A DNA stretch of 64,000 nt from Clostridiales bacterium (GTDB lineage Bacteria > Bacillota > Clostridia > Oscillospirales > Acutalibacteraceae): NCBI GenBank assembly GCA_019416455.1, contig DXXG01000027.1, forward strand, positions 124,001 to 188,000, written 5' to 3'. Positions 29,724 to 38,226 of this stretch are shown in pieces (the first letter of the stretch is position 1; every line of letters begins with the position of its first letter). Both the position numbers and the translations under genes were made by a program. The notes below the pieces were generated by a model, which had not been told where the DNA came from, did no database searches, and worked only from the letters and a program-made list of their open reading frames with translations.

Positions 29724-31139
29724 CTAGAATCTGAAGTCCCGGATGCCCTGCTCGATTTTCTCCAAGTGGTCCTTGGCGATCTCCTTCACCTTTTCCTTGG
29801 GAATATTCTCCAGCTCCGCCTGGATCAGCTTCTCGCCGATAGCCTTGGTCTCGGGAGCGGCGTAGTCCATCAGGTATTCTTTCAGGGTCATCAGCGCGTT
29901 GGGATGGCAGCAGTTCTGGATCTGGCCGCTCTTGCACAGGCTCATGAACCGGTCGCCGGTGCGGCCTTCCCGGTAACAGGCGGTGCAGAAAGAGGGAATG
30001 TAGCCCAGTTCCATCAACCAGCGGACCACTTCGTCCAGAGTGCGGTTGTCGGAAACGTCGAACTGTTCCGTGTCGTGGGGACGGTCGCTCTCTGTGTAAC
30101 CGCCCACGCTGGTGCGGGAGCCGCCGGAGATCTGGGACACGCCCAGGTGCAGCACCTTCTCCCGGACCTTCTGGTTCTCACGAGTGGAGATAATCATGCC
30201 GGTGTAGGGCACGGCCACGCGGATGCAGGCGCAGATCTTGGCGAAGGTGTCGTCGTCGATGCCGTTGTCGAACTCATCGGGGTCAATGTCATCGGCGTGC
30301 TTCACACGGGGCACACTGATGGTGTGGGGGCCCACGCCATGGACGGCTTCCAAGTGCTCGGCGTGCATCAGCAGACCGGCGAACTCATACTTGTACAGCT
30401 CCAGGCCAAAGAGCACGCCCAGGCCCACGTCGTCAATGCCGCCTTCCATGGCTCGGTCCATGGCTTCGGTGTGGTAGCAGTAGTTATGCTTGGGGCCGGT
30501 GGGGTGCAGGTGCTCGTAGCTCTCCTTGTGGTAGGTCTCCTGGAACAGGATGTAGGTGCCGATGCCGGCTTCTTTCAGTTTCCGGTAGTTCTCCACGGTG
30601 GTGGCGGCGATGTTCACGTTCACCCGGCGGATGGCGCCGTTTTTATGCTTGATAGAGTAGATGGTGTTGATACATTCCAGAATGTACTCGATGGGGTTGT
30701 TCACCGGGTCCTCGCCGGCCTCGATGGCCAGACGCTTGTGGCCCATGTCCTGCAGGGCGATGACTTCCTGCTTGACCTCTTCCTGGGTCAGCTTTTTCCG
30801 AGGGATGTGCTTGTTCACTGCGTGGTAGGGACAGTACAGGCAGCCGTTGACGCAGTAGTTGGACAGGTACAGGGGGGCGAAGATGACGATCCGGTTGCCG
30901 TAGAAGTCCTTTTTGATCTGCTCGGCCAAAGCGTACAGTTCCTGGATCTTCTCCGGGATGTCGCAGGCCAGCAGCACGGAGGCTTCCCGGTGGGTCAGAC
31001 CCTTGCGCAGCTTGGCCTTTTCCAGGATGGCGTCAATGACTTCCACGTTGTTCTTGTTCTGTTCCGCGTACTCCAAAGTGTCCAGGATCTCCTGGTGGTC
31101 GATGAATTCCTCAGCTTTGAGGGATTTGGGGTTATACAT
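29724..31139 (-). CDS. hydG: [FeFe]-hydrogenase maturation radical SAM enzyme HydG
   Basis: HydG splits tyrosine to p-cresol and dehydroglycine, then makes CO and CN- and a Fe(CO)2CN-cysteine synthon for the H-cluster. The 471-residue protein has the radical SAM cluster motif C-x3-C-x2-C in NYCVNGCLYCPYHAVNK (near residues 93-109). The auxiliary cluster motif near the C-terminus starts CTACYREGRTGDRFMSLC and continues CC after 6 residues, the C-x2-C-x22-C arrangement specific to HydG rather than ThiH. The ATG follows AAAGGA by about eleven bases. hydE is 74 bases upstream. Confidence 0.97.
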   Translation of the reverse strand: MYNPKSLKAEEFIDHQEILDTLEYAEQNKNNVEVIDAILEKAKLRKGLTHREASVLLACDIPEKIQELYALAEQIKKDFYGNRIVIFAPLYLSNYCVNGCLYCPYHAVNKHIPRKKLTQEEVKQEVIALQDMGHKRLAIEAGEDPVNNPIEYILECINTIYSIKHKNGAIRRVNVNIAATTVENYRKLKEAGIGTYILFQETYHKESYEHLHPTGPKHNYCYHTEAMDRAMEGGIDDVGLGVLFGLELYKYEFAGLLMHAEHLEAVHGVGPHTISVPRVKHADDIDPDEFDNGIDDDTFAKICACIRVAVPYTGMIISTRENQKVREKVLHLGVSQISGGSRTSVGGYTESDRPHDTEQFDVSDNRTLDEVVRWLMELGYIPSFCTACYREGRTGDRFMSLCKSGQIQNCCHPNALMTLKEYLMDYAAPETKAIGEKLIQAELENIPKEKVKEIAKDHLEKIEQGIRDFRF

Positions 31140-31213
31140 AGAGAATCAATCCTTTCTTTTGGGTCAGAAATACTTTCCCGTCAGGTGGTATATAGCAAGG
31201 GCAAAGGCCCCAA

Positions 31214-32260
31214 CTAACAGATCAAACTATCTCCGCGGGACACAGGGATCTCATAGCCAATCTTTTCCAGGCTCTCCCGCAGCAGCGCCAAACTCTCCGC
31301 CGCCTCCGCGCCGGAGTGGAGCTTGTTGTCGTAAAGGGTATATTTAGTGCGGGCGTCCTGGGGGGACAAGTTGGGCATCACCACGTTGGCCCCGTGGAGG
31401 ATCCCCTCCTCCCGGCCGTTGGGAAGCAGGGTGCCTAAAGCCGTGGTAGCTGGCAGCAGAACTCCCGGCAGCAGCAGGCGGATCACCGACAGCAAAAACA
31501 GCGTCAGCTCCCCGGAGCCGTTGGGAAAGTCCCGGAAAGGGGTGTCATGCTGGCTCAGAAAGGGTCCGATCCCCACCATATGAGGCTGGAACTCCTTTAA
31601 GAACCGCAGATCCCGCACCAAGTTCTCCAAAGTCTGGTAGGGAGACCCCACCATGAACCCGGCCCCCACTTGGTACCCCAGCTCCTTTAAAATAGAAAGA
31701 CATTTCATTCGGCGAGCAAGGGTCTGCTCCTGGGGATGGAGCTTGGCGTAATGGCTGGGAGTGGCGGTCTCGTGGCGGAGCAGATACCGGTCCGCCCCTG
31801 CCTCTTTCAAGCGCCGGTAGCTTTCCCGGCTCCGCTCCCCCACAGAGAGGGTGACAGCGCAATCTGGGTGCTGAGCCTTGATCTCCCCCACGATCTCTAC
31901 CAGCCGGTCGTCGGTGAACCAGGGGTCCTCACCCCCTTGGAGCACAAAGGTGCGAAAGCCCAGGTGATACCCCAACCCGCAGCAGGCTAGGATGTCCTCT
32001 TTGGTCAGCCTGTATCGCTGGGCATTCCGGTTGCTCCGGCGGATGCCGCAGTAGTAACAGTCGTTTTTACAGTAGTTGGTGAATTCAATCAGCCCACGGA
32101 TAAACACCTGGTTTCCGTAGCGGGTAAGGGCAGTTTGCTGGGCTTGGTCTTTCAAGTAGGCAGACACCTCCGGGTCACGGTGGGTCAGGAGGTCCAGCAG
32201 TTCTCCGTCCTCCAGGTCGTGGTGTTTGGCAAGGGATTCCGCCAGGGCTAGAGGGGTCAT
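31214..32260 (-). CDS. hydE: [FeFe]-hydrogenase maturation radical SAM enzyme HydE
   Basis: HydE works on the HydG-derived synthon to build the diiron subcluster. The 348-residue protein has the radical SAM motif in NYCKNDCYYCGIRRSN (C-x3-C-x2-C, residues about 62-69), then FRTFVLQGGEDPWFTD and the TIM-barrel strands VTLSVGERS and LLRHETATPSHYAKLHP. The C-terminal ANVVMPNLSPQ matches HydE/BioB-like proteins. It overlaps the TM1266-like gene start by four bases. Confidence 0.95.
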   Translation of the reverse strand: MTPLALAESLAKHHDLEDGELLDLLTHRDPEVSAYLKDQAQQTALTRYGNQVFIRGLIEFTNYCKNDCYYCGIRRSNRNAQRYRLTKEDILACCGLGYHLGFRTFVLQGGEDPWFTDDRLVEIVGEIKAQHPDCAVTLSVGERSRESYRRLKEAGADRYLLRHETATPSHYAKLHPQEQTLARRMKCLSILKELGYQVGAGFMVGSPYQTLENLVRDLRFLKEFQPHMVGIGPFLSQHDTPFRDFPNGSGELTLFLLSVIRLLLPGVLLPATTALGTLLPNGREEGILHGANVVMPNLSPQDARTKYTLYDNKLHSGAEAAESLALLRESLEKIGYEIPVSRGDSLIC

Positions 32261-32508
32261 TTCTTCACCCCCGCGTAGGCGGTCTTGGAGCTGACACCCG
32301 GCAGCTTGCCCACTTTCCCCGACAAGGCGGAAATAGCGTCTTGGGGAGCGTCCACGGCGATGCTGATGATGTTGATCCCCTTCTGCCGGTAGGGGATGCC
32401 CATCCGGCCGATGATGTATTCCCGGTACTCATGGAGGATCTCGTTCAAAGGTTCCACTGATTCCTCCGACTCCACCACAATGCCGATGACAGCGATTCTG
32501 GTTTCCAC
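32257..32508 (-). CDS. TM1266-like iron-only hydrogenase system regulator
   Basis: An 83-residue ACT/NikR-C-like protein of the TM1266 family found in front of hydrogenase maturation genes (annotated as iron-only hydrogenase system regulator). It starts METRIAVIGIVVESEESVEP and carries GRMGIPYRQKGINIISIAV. No DNA-binding domain is visible, so it may act through another protein or as a small-molecule sensor. The start is GTG at 32508 with AAAGGAG eight bases upstream. It overlaps hydE by four bases, so it opens the maturation operon. Confidence 0.85.
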   Translation of the reverse strand: METRIAVIGIVVESEESVEPLNEILHEYREYIIGRMGIPYRQKGINIISIAVDAPQDAISALSGKVGKLPGVSSKTAYAGVKK

Positions 32509-32547
32509 AGGCAGGACTCCTTTCTAAAATATAATAGGGTGCATAGC

Positions 32548-32582
32548 GAAAAAGAAAAGCCGTGCCCTGAAAAAGGCACGGC
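32548..32582 (-). terminator. Leader terminator/attenuator ahead of the hyd operon
   Basis: On the minus strand GCCGTGCC (32582-32575) pairs with GGCACGGC (32566-32559) and runs into TTTTCTTTTT. It lies between the promoter and the first gene, so it can stop transcription before the operon unless antitermination occurs. Confidence 0.8.
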
Positions 32583-32587
32583 AAATA

Positions 32588-32653
32588 GGCCGGGTATCCC
32601 CCGGGAAAGTTCCTGTTTTGGCCGGCCTTCCGCCTCAAATCCTGTTTTCGGCG
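32588..32653 (-). promoter_or_regulatory. Structured leader with duplicated AAAACAGGA loops
   Basis: Two helices precede the terminator on the transcript. The first pairs CGCC with GGCG (32653-32650 and 32634-32631). The second pairs GGCCGG (32627-32622) with CCGGCC (32593-32588). Each encloses AAAACAGGA, at 32648-32640 and at 32619-32611. The layout of a duplicated loop motif then a terminator suggests control by a ligand or an RNA-binding protein. I cannot match it to a known riboswitch. Confidence 0.45.
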
Positions 32654-32692
32654 TCAGGGCTGCGTGATAATTTGGCAAATTTATCTAGGGCT

Positions 32693-32721
32693 ATTGTACC
32701 ATAGGGCTTTCGGGAATTCAA
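32693..32721 (-). promoter_or_regulatory. Promoter of the hyd maturation operon
   Basis: On the minus strand TTGAAT (32721-32716) and TACAAT (32698-32693) are 17 bases apart, giving a start near 32686 and a leader of about 180 bases. Confidence 0.7.
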
Positions 32722-33122
32722 ATACAAAATGCAACAATTTCTCAATTTTTAAGCAAGACCCAGAAAGAGCCTGAAATGTCCTTGCCCGAAAGACACTTTT
32801 AGAACGGCCGTAATGTTAAATGTAAGAAAAATTTTTAAACAAAAAAAGCATATTACCTGGTATGAAGATAAATATTGGTAAATAATGACAGAAAGAATTA
32901 GTTTTGTAAGTGATATTTCATAAGACCATTTATTACCATGTATAGATAATTTTTAAATAGATGGAAGAGCTTTTAGAGATTGATTTATTTTTATCCTTCA
33001 ATTCAAAAAAAACTGGAAGTTCTTACAAAGATCCGAAAAAAGTCAGAAAAGGACAGCCGAAAAACTTTGTAAAATCTATCTTGTTTTTTGCTTTCTGATA
33101 AACACCGCTCAGGGAAAATCCC
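32722..33122. other. AT-rich intergenic stretch
   Basis: About 400 bases of clearly lower GC than all flanking genes, with many T and A runs. A 70-codon minus-strand frame at 33003-33215 has no ribosome-binding site and no family signature and is not accepted as a gene. No hairpin terminator was found. It may act as an UP-element or a binding platform for the flagellar promoter, or be the remnant of an insertion. Confidence 0.5.
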
Positions 33123-33151
33123 TTGATTTTTTATAGGAAAGGAGCTATACT
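33123..33151 (+). promoter_or_regulatory. Sigma-A-type promoter of the flagellar operon
   Basis: TTGATT at 33123-33128 and TATACT at 33146-33151 are 17 bases apart. The implied start near 33158 gives a 5' UTR of about 237 bases before flgB. Confidence 0.65.
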
Positions 33152-33213
33152 TAGTTATCAGTGTAGAGGCATAATTCGACATATTTTCAAGAGTGTAGTA
33201 ATATTGGAGAATC

Positions 33214-33264
33214 ATGGCGATTGCTCCTTTCTTTATGCCTTCTAGTTATATTCCATCGCCGTGA
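33214..33264 (+). CDS. Possible leader peptide upstream of flgB
   Basis: A 16-codon frame encoding MAIAPFFMPSSYIPSP starts at an ATG preceded by TTGGAGA with a short spacer, and lies inside the flagellar leader. A leader peptide followed by a stem-loop could couple translation to operon expression. With so few codons this could easily be chance. Confidence 0.25.
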   Translation: MAIAPFFMPSSYIPSP

Positions 33265-33297
33265 TGTTGTGCGCGGTGGGAAGAACAGATCATAGAA

Positions 33298-33345
33298 GGC
33301 TGTCTTGAAGAACTGTTGCTCTGAGAGCAGGATCCGAGACAGTCC
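33298..33345 (+). promoter_or_regulatory. Stem-loop in the flagellar leader
   Basis: GGCTGTCT pairs with AGACAG plus CC (33337-33345), with an inner TGCTC-TGA-GAGCA hairpin at 33317-33329. It is not followed by a T run, so it is not a simple terminator. It does not fit the c-di-GMP riboswitch consensus. Confidence 0.45.
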
Positions 33346-33394
33346 TATTGTTGTTTAGTTAAGAATACTCTGCGTAGAAAGGGGATAGACTTTT

Positions 33395-33781
33395 ATGGAT
33401 TTTCTTTCCAGCAACTCCTTGACGATGATGGAGAAATCCATGGGGTTTTTGTGGACAAAACAGGCGGCCATTCTGGACAACATCGCCAACGCGGAAACGC
33501 CCAACTATAAGGCGAAAGTGGTCACGTTTGAGGAGAGCTTCCGGGAGAAGCTGGACGCGGCCCTTTCTTCCCAGACCCCCCGCAAAAACGCGGCCCAGGT
33601 CCTGGAAAATGAGCAGGTGTATGTCACTGAGGCGCAGGAATCCACCCGTATGGATGACAACGGCGTGAACGTGACTGAGCAGAGCACGGAGATGGTGCGC
33701 AACGCTTATCAGCTGCAATACGTGATGAGCGCGATCTCCAGTGACTTGAATACCCTTCGCACAGCGATCAAAGGACAATAA
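33395..33781 (+). CDS. flgB: Flagellar basal-body rod protein FlgB
   Basis: Proximal rod subunit of the flagellum, exported by the type III gate. The 128-residue protein has the conserved N-terminal rod motif NIANAETPNYKAKVVTFEE (about residues 30-48) and the C-terminal coiled segment NGVNVTEQSTEMVRNAYQLQ that pairs with it. A GAAAGGGG site precedes the ATG. First gene of the flagellar operon, with flgC after 15 bases. Confidence 0.95.
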   Translation: MDFLSSNSLTMMEKSMGFLWTKQAAILDNIANAETPNYKAKVVTFEESFREKLDAALSSQTPRKNAAQVLENEQVYVTEAQESTRMDDNGVNVTEQSTEMVRNAYQLQYVMSAISSDLNTLRTAIKGQ

Positions 33782-33796
33782 GGGGGATAACGGACG

Positions 33797-34258
33797 ATGG
33801 CTTTCTTAAGTTCCATGAATATTGTAGGGTCCGGCATGACGGCGCAGCAGCTGCGGCTGGACGTGATCTCGGAAAATATCACCAACTCCAACACCACCCG
33901 TACTGAGGGCGGCGGAGCGTACCGCCGGAAAATGGTGGTGTTCGAGGCGCAGAGCGGCCGCGACGATTTCCGGAAGGCCATGGCAAAGGCAGCCAACGGC
34001 TTGGTGCCCAACCAGGATGACAGCAATGCCGGCGGCGTCAAGGTGACCCAGATCGTGGAAGATCCTTCCGATTTAAAAATGGTATATGATCCCACTCATC
34101 CCGACGCGGACGAGAACGGGTATGTGGCCATGCCCAATGTGGACATGGTGAAAGAGATGGCAGACGCCATGGCGGCTACACAGGCGTATTCCGCCAATGT
34201 GACTGCCTTCAACGCGCTTAAGACGGTTGTGTCCAAAGGTCTGGAGATCGGCAGATAA
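33797..34258 (+). CDS. flgC: Flagellar basal-body rod protein FlgC
   Basis: Second rod protein, 153 residues. It carries the N-terminal motif LRLDVISENITNSNTTRTEGG typical of the rod/hook family (here with the FlgC-specific GAYRRKMVVFEAQ following) and the C-terminal PNVDMVKEMADAMAATQAYSAN helix with the VDMVKEM signature. The short middle region between the two is normal for FlgC. It follows flgB and precedes fliE in the classic order. Confidence 0.95.
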   Translation: MAFLSSMNIVGSGMTAQQLRLDVISENITNSNTTRTEGGGAYRRKMVVFEAQSGRDDFRKAMAKAANGLVPNQDDSNAGGVKVTQIVEDPSDLKMVYDPTHPDADENGYVAMPNVDMVKEMADAMAATQAYSANVTAFNALKTVVSKGLEIGR

Positions 34259-34308
34259 CCGCCGGAGCTGAAATTCTTTAGTATATTTTTGGAAAGCAGG
34301 GAATTGTC

Positions 34309-34614
34309 GTGATAACACCCATTGAAAAAATAAGCCCCATCGTTTCCGCCACAGGCACTGAGGCCACCTCCGGCGTTTCCACCGGCGGCGTGGGAAATCC
34401 CTTCGGCTCCGTGTTCCAGTCGGCCATCCAGAACGTGCGGGATACGGAGGCGGAGAAGAACCAGGCGGAATACCTGCTGGCTACCGGTCAGCTGGATAAT
34501 CCTTCCACTTTGATGATCGCCCTCACCAAAAATTCCACCGCGGTGGATCTGCTGGTGCAGCTGCGCAATAAAGCCCTTGACGCTTACTCCGAATTGACCA
34601 GAATCAGCATCTGA
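34309..34614 (+). CDS. fliE: Flagellar hook-basal body complex protein FliE
   Basis: FliE links the MS ring to the rod. The 101-residue product ends with the family signature SAIQNVRDTEAEKNQAEYLL and STAVDLLVQLRNKALDAYSEL. GTG start at 34309 with AGCAGGGA seven bases upstream. The N-terminal 35 residues are Ser/Thr/Gly-rich and poorly conserved, as in other FliE proteins. Confidence 0.92.
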   Translation: MITPIEKISPIVSATGTEATSGVSTGGVGNPFGSVFQSAIQNVRDTEAEKNQAEYLLATGQLDNPSTLMIALTKNSTAVDLLVQLRNKALDAYSELTRISI

Positions 34615-34688
34615 CCGTTTCTTTGGCAGATCAGGTCATATTTGGGAGCATGGCACATTTTTTACAGGGCGATTGGCGGTGAAGGTAC

Positions 34689-36305
34689 TTGGGGGATAAG
34701 GTAAAAGACATATTGGAAAAAGCCAAAGGGCTTTTCAAAAAAGTATCAAAAAAGGTGATTATTGCTGTCGCAGCGGTCATTGTGGTGATCGCTGCCATTA
34801 TTGCGATTGTGATGAACAATCAGCCGTACAGCGTATTGTTCACCGGGCTGAACAGCGAGGATCTCAGCGCTGTGACCAGCTATTTGAGAGAACAGGGCGT
34901 TTCCGACTACAAGCTGGAGAACAACGACACCGTGCTGGTGCCCAGCAGTCAGGAAGCTCAGCTGAAATACCAGCTGGTGATGGAGGGCTATCCCAAGTCG
35001 GGATTCGGCTATTCCACTTACTATGACCACGTCAACGCTCTCTCCACGGAATCGGAACGGAACGCGGCATACCTGATGCTGGTCCAGGACCGTTTGGGCG
35101 CGGTGGTGCGCTGCTTTGACGGAGTCAAGGACGCGGTGGTGACCATCACCCAGGGCGAGGACCGCAGCTACGTATTGGACAGCAGCAACATGGTGGGAGC
35201 TTCGGCTTCCGTGTTCGTCACTATGAAGGACGGCGCCAAGCTCACCGATGAGCAGGCGGACGCCATCCGGAATCTGGTGACTCGGTCGGTGCAGGGCCTG
35301 GATGTGGAGTCTGTGGCCATCTCTGACAACTACGGCAACCAGTACAGCGGCATCGGGGAAACGGAAGAAAGCAGTGACCTGTCCGCTTTGAAGCTCCAGC
35401 TGGAAGAGGAAAACAACAATAAGATCCGCACGGAGATCATGCAGGTGCTGCTGCCCTTCTTTGGAGAGGGCAACGTGCAGGTGGGCGTCAACTGTACAGT
35501 GGACGTGAACCGCACCACGGAAGACAGCACCACTTACACTCTGCCTGAGGGCAGCACCGACGGCGAAGGCCTGATCGGCAGCAAGGTGTACGATCACAGC
35601 ATCGTCCGAGGGGAAGATCAGACCGCCGGGGGCACGGTTGGTACAGAGACCAACGCGGACCTGCCCACCTACGTGGAAGAAGAAACCAATCCCGACGGCA
35701 CAGAACAAGAGATCCACACCTCCGGCCAGGAGGATTACCAGAACAACACCAGCGTCAAGCATGAGGAGCGGATCGCCGGCTACATCAGCGACTGCATGGT
35801 GTCGGTGAGCATCAATACCGATACGGCGGGCAACGTAGACGTGAATTCCATCCGTACCCATGTGGCTCGCGCGGCGGGCATCACCGACGAGCAGGCCGCA
35901 AGCCGTATTTCCATCCTGCCCCTGTCCTTCTACAATGAGAACGCTCCCATCACCACGCCTATCGGCGGTGACGGGCTCCTGGGCAAGGATATTCCCACTT
36001 GGGCGATCTACGCCGCGGGCGGCGCGCTGCTGCTGTTCATGGTGCTGATGTTCATCATGATCCTGGTCATTCGCAGAAAGAGCAAAAAGCAGGCGCTGGC
36101 TGCTCAGCAGGCGGCCGGAGAGGGCATCCTGCTGCCGGTGGACTTCACCCCGGAAGAGCCTACTGAAGGCGCTGACGTGATGAGTCTTGAGACAGAGAAG
36201 AGCATGGAGCTGCGCAAGGATATCCGGCAGTTCGCGGACGAGAACCCGGAGATCGCGGCGCAGATGGTCCGCAGCTTGTTGAAGGGAGGCGGAGAGAATG
36301 GCTGA
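34689..36305 (+). CDS. fliF: Flagellar MS-ring protein FliF
   Basis: FliF forms the MS ring in the cytoplasmic membrane, the base on which rod and C ring assemble. The 538-residue protein has TM1 near 22-43 (VIIAVAAVIVVIAAIIAIVM), periplasmic ring-building motifs including LVPSSQEAQLKYQLVMEG, the PEGSTDGEG and ETNADLPTYVEEE loop, a second TM near 437-460 (LLLFMVLMFIMILVI), and a cytoplasmic tail that binds FliG. The start is TTG at 34689: an in-frame stop lies three codons upstream and GGTGAAGG precedes it. The last eight bases overlap fliG. Confidence 0.95.
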   Translation: MGDKVKDILEKAKGLFKKVSKKVIIAVAAVIVVIAAIIAIVMNNQPYSVLFTGLNSEDLSAVTSYLREQGVSDYKLENNDTVLVPSSQEAQLKYQLVMEGYPKSGFGYSTYYDHVNALSTESERNAAYLMLVQDRLGAVVRCFDGVKDAVVTITQGEDRSYVLDSSNMVGASASVFVTMKDGAKLTDEQADAIRNLVTRSVQGLDVESVAISDNYGNQYSGIGETEESSDLSALKLQLEEENNNKIRTEIMQVLLPFFGEGNVQVGVNCTVDVNRTTEDSTTYTLPEGSTDGEGLIGSKVYDHSIVRGEDQTAGGTVGTETNADLPTYVEEETNPDGTEQEIHTSGQEDYQNNTSVKHEERIAGYISDCMVSVSINTDTAGNVDVNSIRTHVARAAGITDEQAASRISILPLSFYNENAPITTPIGGDGLLGKDIPTWAIYAAGGALLLFMVLMFIMILVIRRKSKKQALAAQQAAGEGILLPVDFTPEEPTEGADVMSLETEKSMELRKDIRQFADENPEIAAQMVRSLLKGGGENG

Positions 36306-37380
36306 TACGGCCGCCGCGGCAGTGCAGACAGCAGCCGCTCCCCCCGTGGCTCGAGAGAAAAAGAGTAAGAAAACTCCCACCCAGGAATTGTCAGGTCCCC
36401 AGCGGGCTGCCGCTGTGGTGATCGCCTTGGGAGCGGATAAGGCTTCCAAGCTGTACCAGTTCATGGATCCGGAAGAGGTAGAGCAGATCACGCTGGAAGT
36501 GGCGCGCATGGGCTTTTTGGATTCCGATCAGACGGAAGAAGCCCTCAGCGATTTCTACAAGATGTGCCTTACCAACAAAGCGGTGACCGAGGGTGGTTTG
36601 GAATACGCCCGCACTGTTTTGGAAAAGGCCTTTGGCGCCCAGGCGGCGGATGACCTGCTGACCAAGGTGACCAAGTCCCTGAAGAACCGCCAGTTCGCCT
36701 TTATGAACAAGGCTGATGTGAAGGCCCTGTTCGCGGCGCTGCAAAACGAGCGTCCCCAGACCATATCTTTGGTGCTGTCCTACATAGACGCCGATAAAGC
36801 CGCTGAAGTGATCGCTCAGCTGGACGAAAAGACCCAGATCCAGGTGGTGGAAGGCATCGCCAAGATCGACAGCGTGTCTCCGGCGGCGGTGAAGATCGTG
36901 GAAGCAGAGATGAGCAAGAAGTTCTCCCAGATCGTCACCGACGCGGACGTGAAGGTGGGCGGTATCGATTATGTGGCGGACGTGATGAACAATCTGGACC
37001 GGACCAGCGAGAAGAACATCTTCGACGGTATTTCCGAGTACGACCAGGAGCTGGCCGACGAGATCCGCAAGCGCATGTTCGTGTTCGAGGACATCGTGTC
37101 CATGGACGACCGTTCCGTGCAGCGTTTCGTGCGGGATTGCGACCCGAGAGATCTGGTGCTGGCCCTCAAGGCGGCGGACGCCGGAGTGGCCAACAAGCTG
37201 TTCACCAACATGTCCACCCGTATGGCGCAGAGCATCCGGGACGACCTGGAGATCACCAGCAATGTGCGCATGAAGGACGTGGAGGCCGCGCAGCAGCGCA
37301 TTGTGGATATTATCCGCGCTTTGGAGGAGAAGAACGAGATCATCATACTGAAGGGCGGAAAGGACGATATCATTGCCTAA
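36298..37380 (+). CDS. fliG: Flagellar motor switch protein FliG
   Basis: FliG sits on the MS ring, interacts with the stator and sets torque direction. The 360-residue protein has the N-terminal FliF-binding helix region, the middle QNERPQTISLVLSYIDADKA motif (EHPQT-like), and the C-terminal charged motor domain with MFVFEDIVSMDDRSVQRF. The N-terminal 35 residues are Ala/Lys-rich and longer than in most FliG. It overlaps fliF by eight bases and the fliH start by eight. Confidence 0.95.
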   Translation: MADTAAAAVQTAAAPPVAREKKSKKTPTQELSGPQRAAAVVIALGADKASKLYQFMDPEEVEQITLEVARMGFLDSDQTEEALSDFYKMCLTNKAVTEGGLEYARTVLEKAFGAQAADDLLTKVTKSLKNRQFAFMNKADVKALFAALQNERPQTISLVLSYIDADKAAEVIAQLDEKTQIQVVEGIAKIDSVSPAAVKIVEAEMSKKFSQIVTDADVKVGGIDYVADVMNNLDRTSEKNIFDGISEYDQELADEIRKRMFVFEDIVSMDDRSVQRFVRDCDPRDLVLALKAADAGVANKLFTNMSTRMAQSIRDDLEITSNVRMKDVEAAQQRIVDIIRALEEKNEIIILKGGKDDIIA

Positions 37381-38209
37381 TATATTTAAGCATCTTACCC
37401 GTGGCAAGGCTCAGCCTTATGTGTTCCCCGACGCGGCGGAGCTGAAGGTGGACGATCTGGAAGCTCCCGAGGAGAAGCCAAAGGAGGCGTCTGAGGAGCC
37501 GGAGGAGCATGAGGAGGAAAGTCCTCAGGCCGCTCCTCAGGATCCCATCAGTTTTGCCCAGGTGCAGGCGGATAAGATCGTGGAGGACGCCAAAGCCCAG
37601 GCCCAGCAGCTGCTGGAACAGGCCAAGGCGGACGCCCAAGAGGAGCTGGAAAAACTGCGGCAGGAAGCCGGAGAAGAAGGCTACCAGGCGGGCTACCAGC
37701 ACGGTCTGGACCAAGCCATCAAGGAAGGGGCCCTGGAAAAAGAAAAACAGGCGGCCCTGCTGGAACAGGAAGTGAAAGAATTCCTGGAGAAGGCCGGGGC
37801 CAGGCTTGACCGCCAGATGGATGAAAACATCAACGAGCTGCGGGATCTTGCTATCGCCATCGCGGAAAAAGTGGTGTGCGTCAGCTTGAAAAGCAGCAGC
37901 GAAGTGATCAGCCGGATGGTGCAGGCGGCGCTGGACAAACGGAAGCGCCGGGACTGGGTCCACATTTACATTGCCGAGTGTGACGCCAAGCGTATGGCGC
38001 AGGTGCCGGCTTCCCTGACGGCAGCCCTGTCGGCCATATCAGACCGGGTGCGGATCATCCCCATCTCTGACGACGAGTCGGGGACCTGTGTGATCGAGAT
38101 GCCCGACGAGATCGTAGACGCCAGCGCGTCCACCCAGCTGAACAACATCAAGAACCTGCTGATGGATACACCGGCAGGGGACACTGGAAAAGATTTAAGT
38201 TTGCTTTAA
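37373..38209 (+). CDS. fliH: Flagellar assembly protein FliH
   Basis: FliH holds the FliI ATPase at the export apparatus and negatively controls it. The 278-residue product has an acidic N-terminal part, a long coiled-coil (ILLEQAKADAQEELEKLRQE type, with GYQAGYQHGLDQAIKEG glycine-repeat region, the GxxxG array typical of FliH) and a C-terminal globular part that binds FliI. The start is TTG at 37373 overlapping the fliG stop, with GGAAAGGA upstream. Sequence identity of FliH is generally low; the call rests on position and architecture. Confidence 0.85.
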   Translation: MPNIFKHLTRGKAQPYVFPDAAELKVDDLEAPEEKPKEASEEPEEHEEESPQAAPQDPISFAQVQADKIVEDAKAQAQQLLEQAKADAQEELEKLRQEAGEEGYQAGYQHGLDQAIKEGALEKEKQAALLEQEVKEFLEKAGARLDRQMDENINELRDLAIAIAEKVVCVSLKSSSEVISRMVQAALDKRKRRDWVHIYIAECDAKRMAQVPASLTAALSAISDRVRIIPISDDESGTCVIEMPDEIVDASASTQLNNIKNLLMDTPAGDTGKDLSLL

Positions 38210-38226
38210 GAAAGGAGGCATGCCCC

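Noticed and set aside
29251..29724. A small gene or a prophage remnant between hydG and hydF
   Set aside because: Frames are short, lack ribosome-binding sites, and coincide with palindromic repeats.
33003..33215. A 70-codon minus-strand frame in the AT-rich stretch before flgB
   Set aside because: No ribosome-binding site, no recognisable domain, and AT-rich DNA of this length often has such frames by chance.
33158..33394. A c-di-GMP riboswitch in the flagellar leader
   Set aside because: The leader lacks the conserved GEMM-I and GEMM-II core segments; only an unrelated stem-loop is visible.
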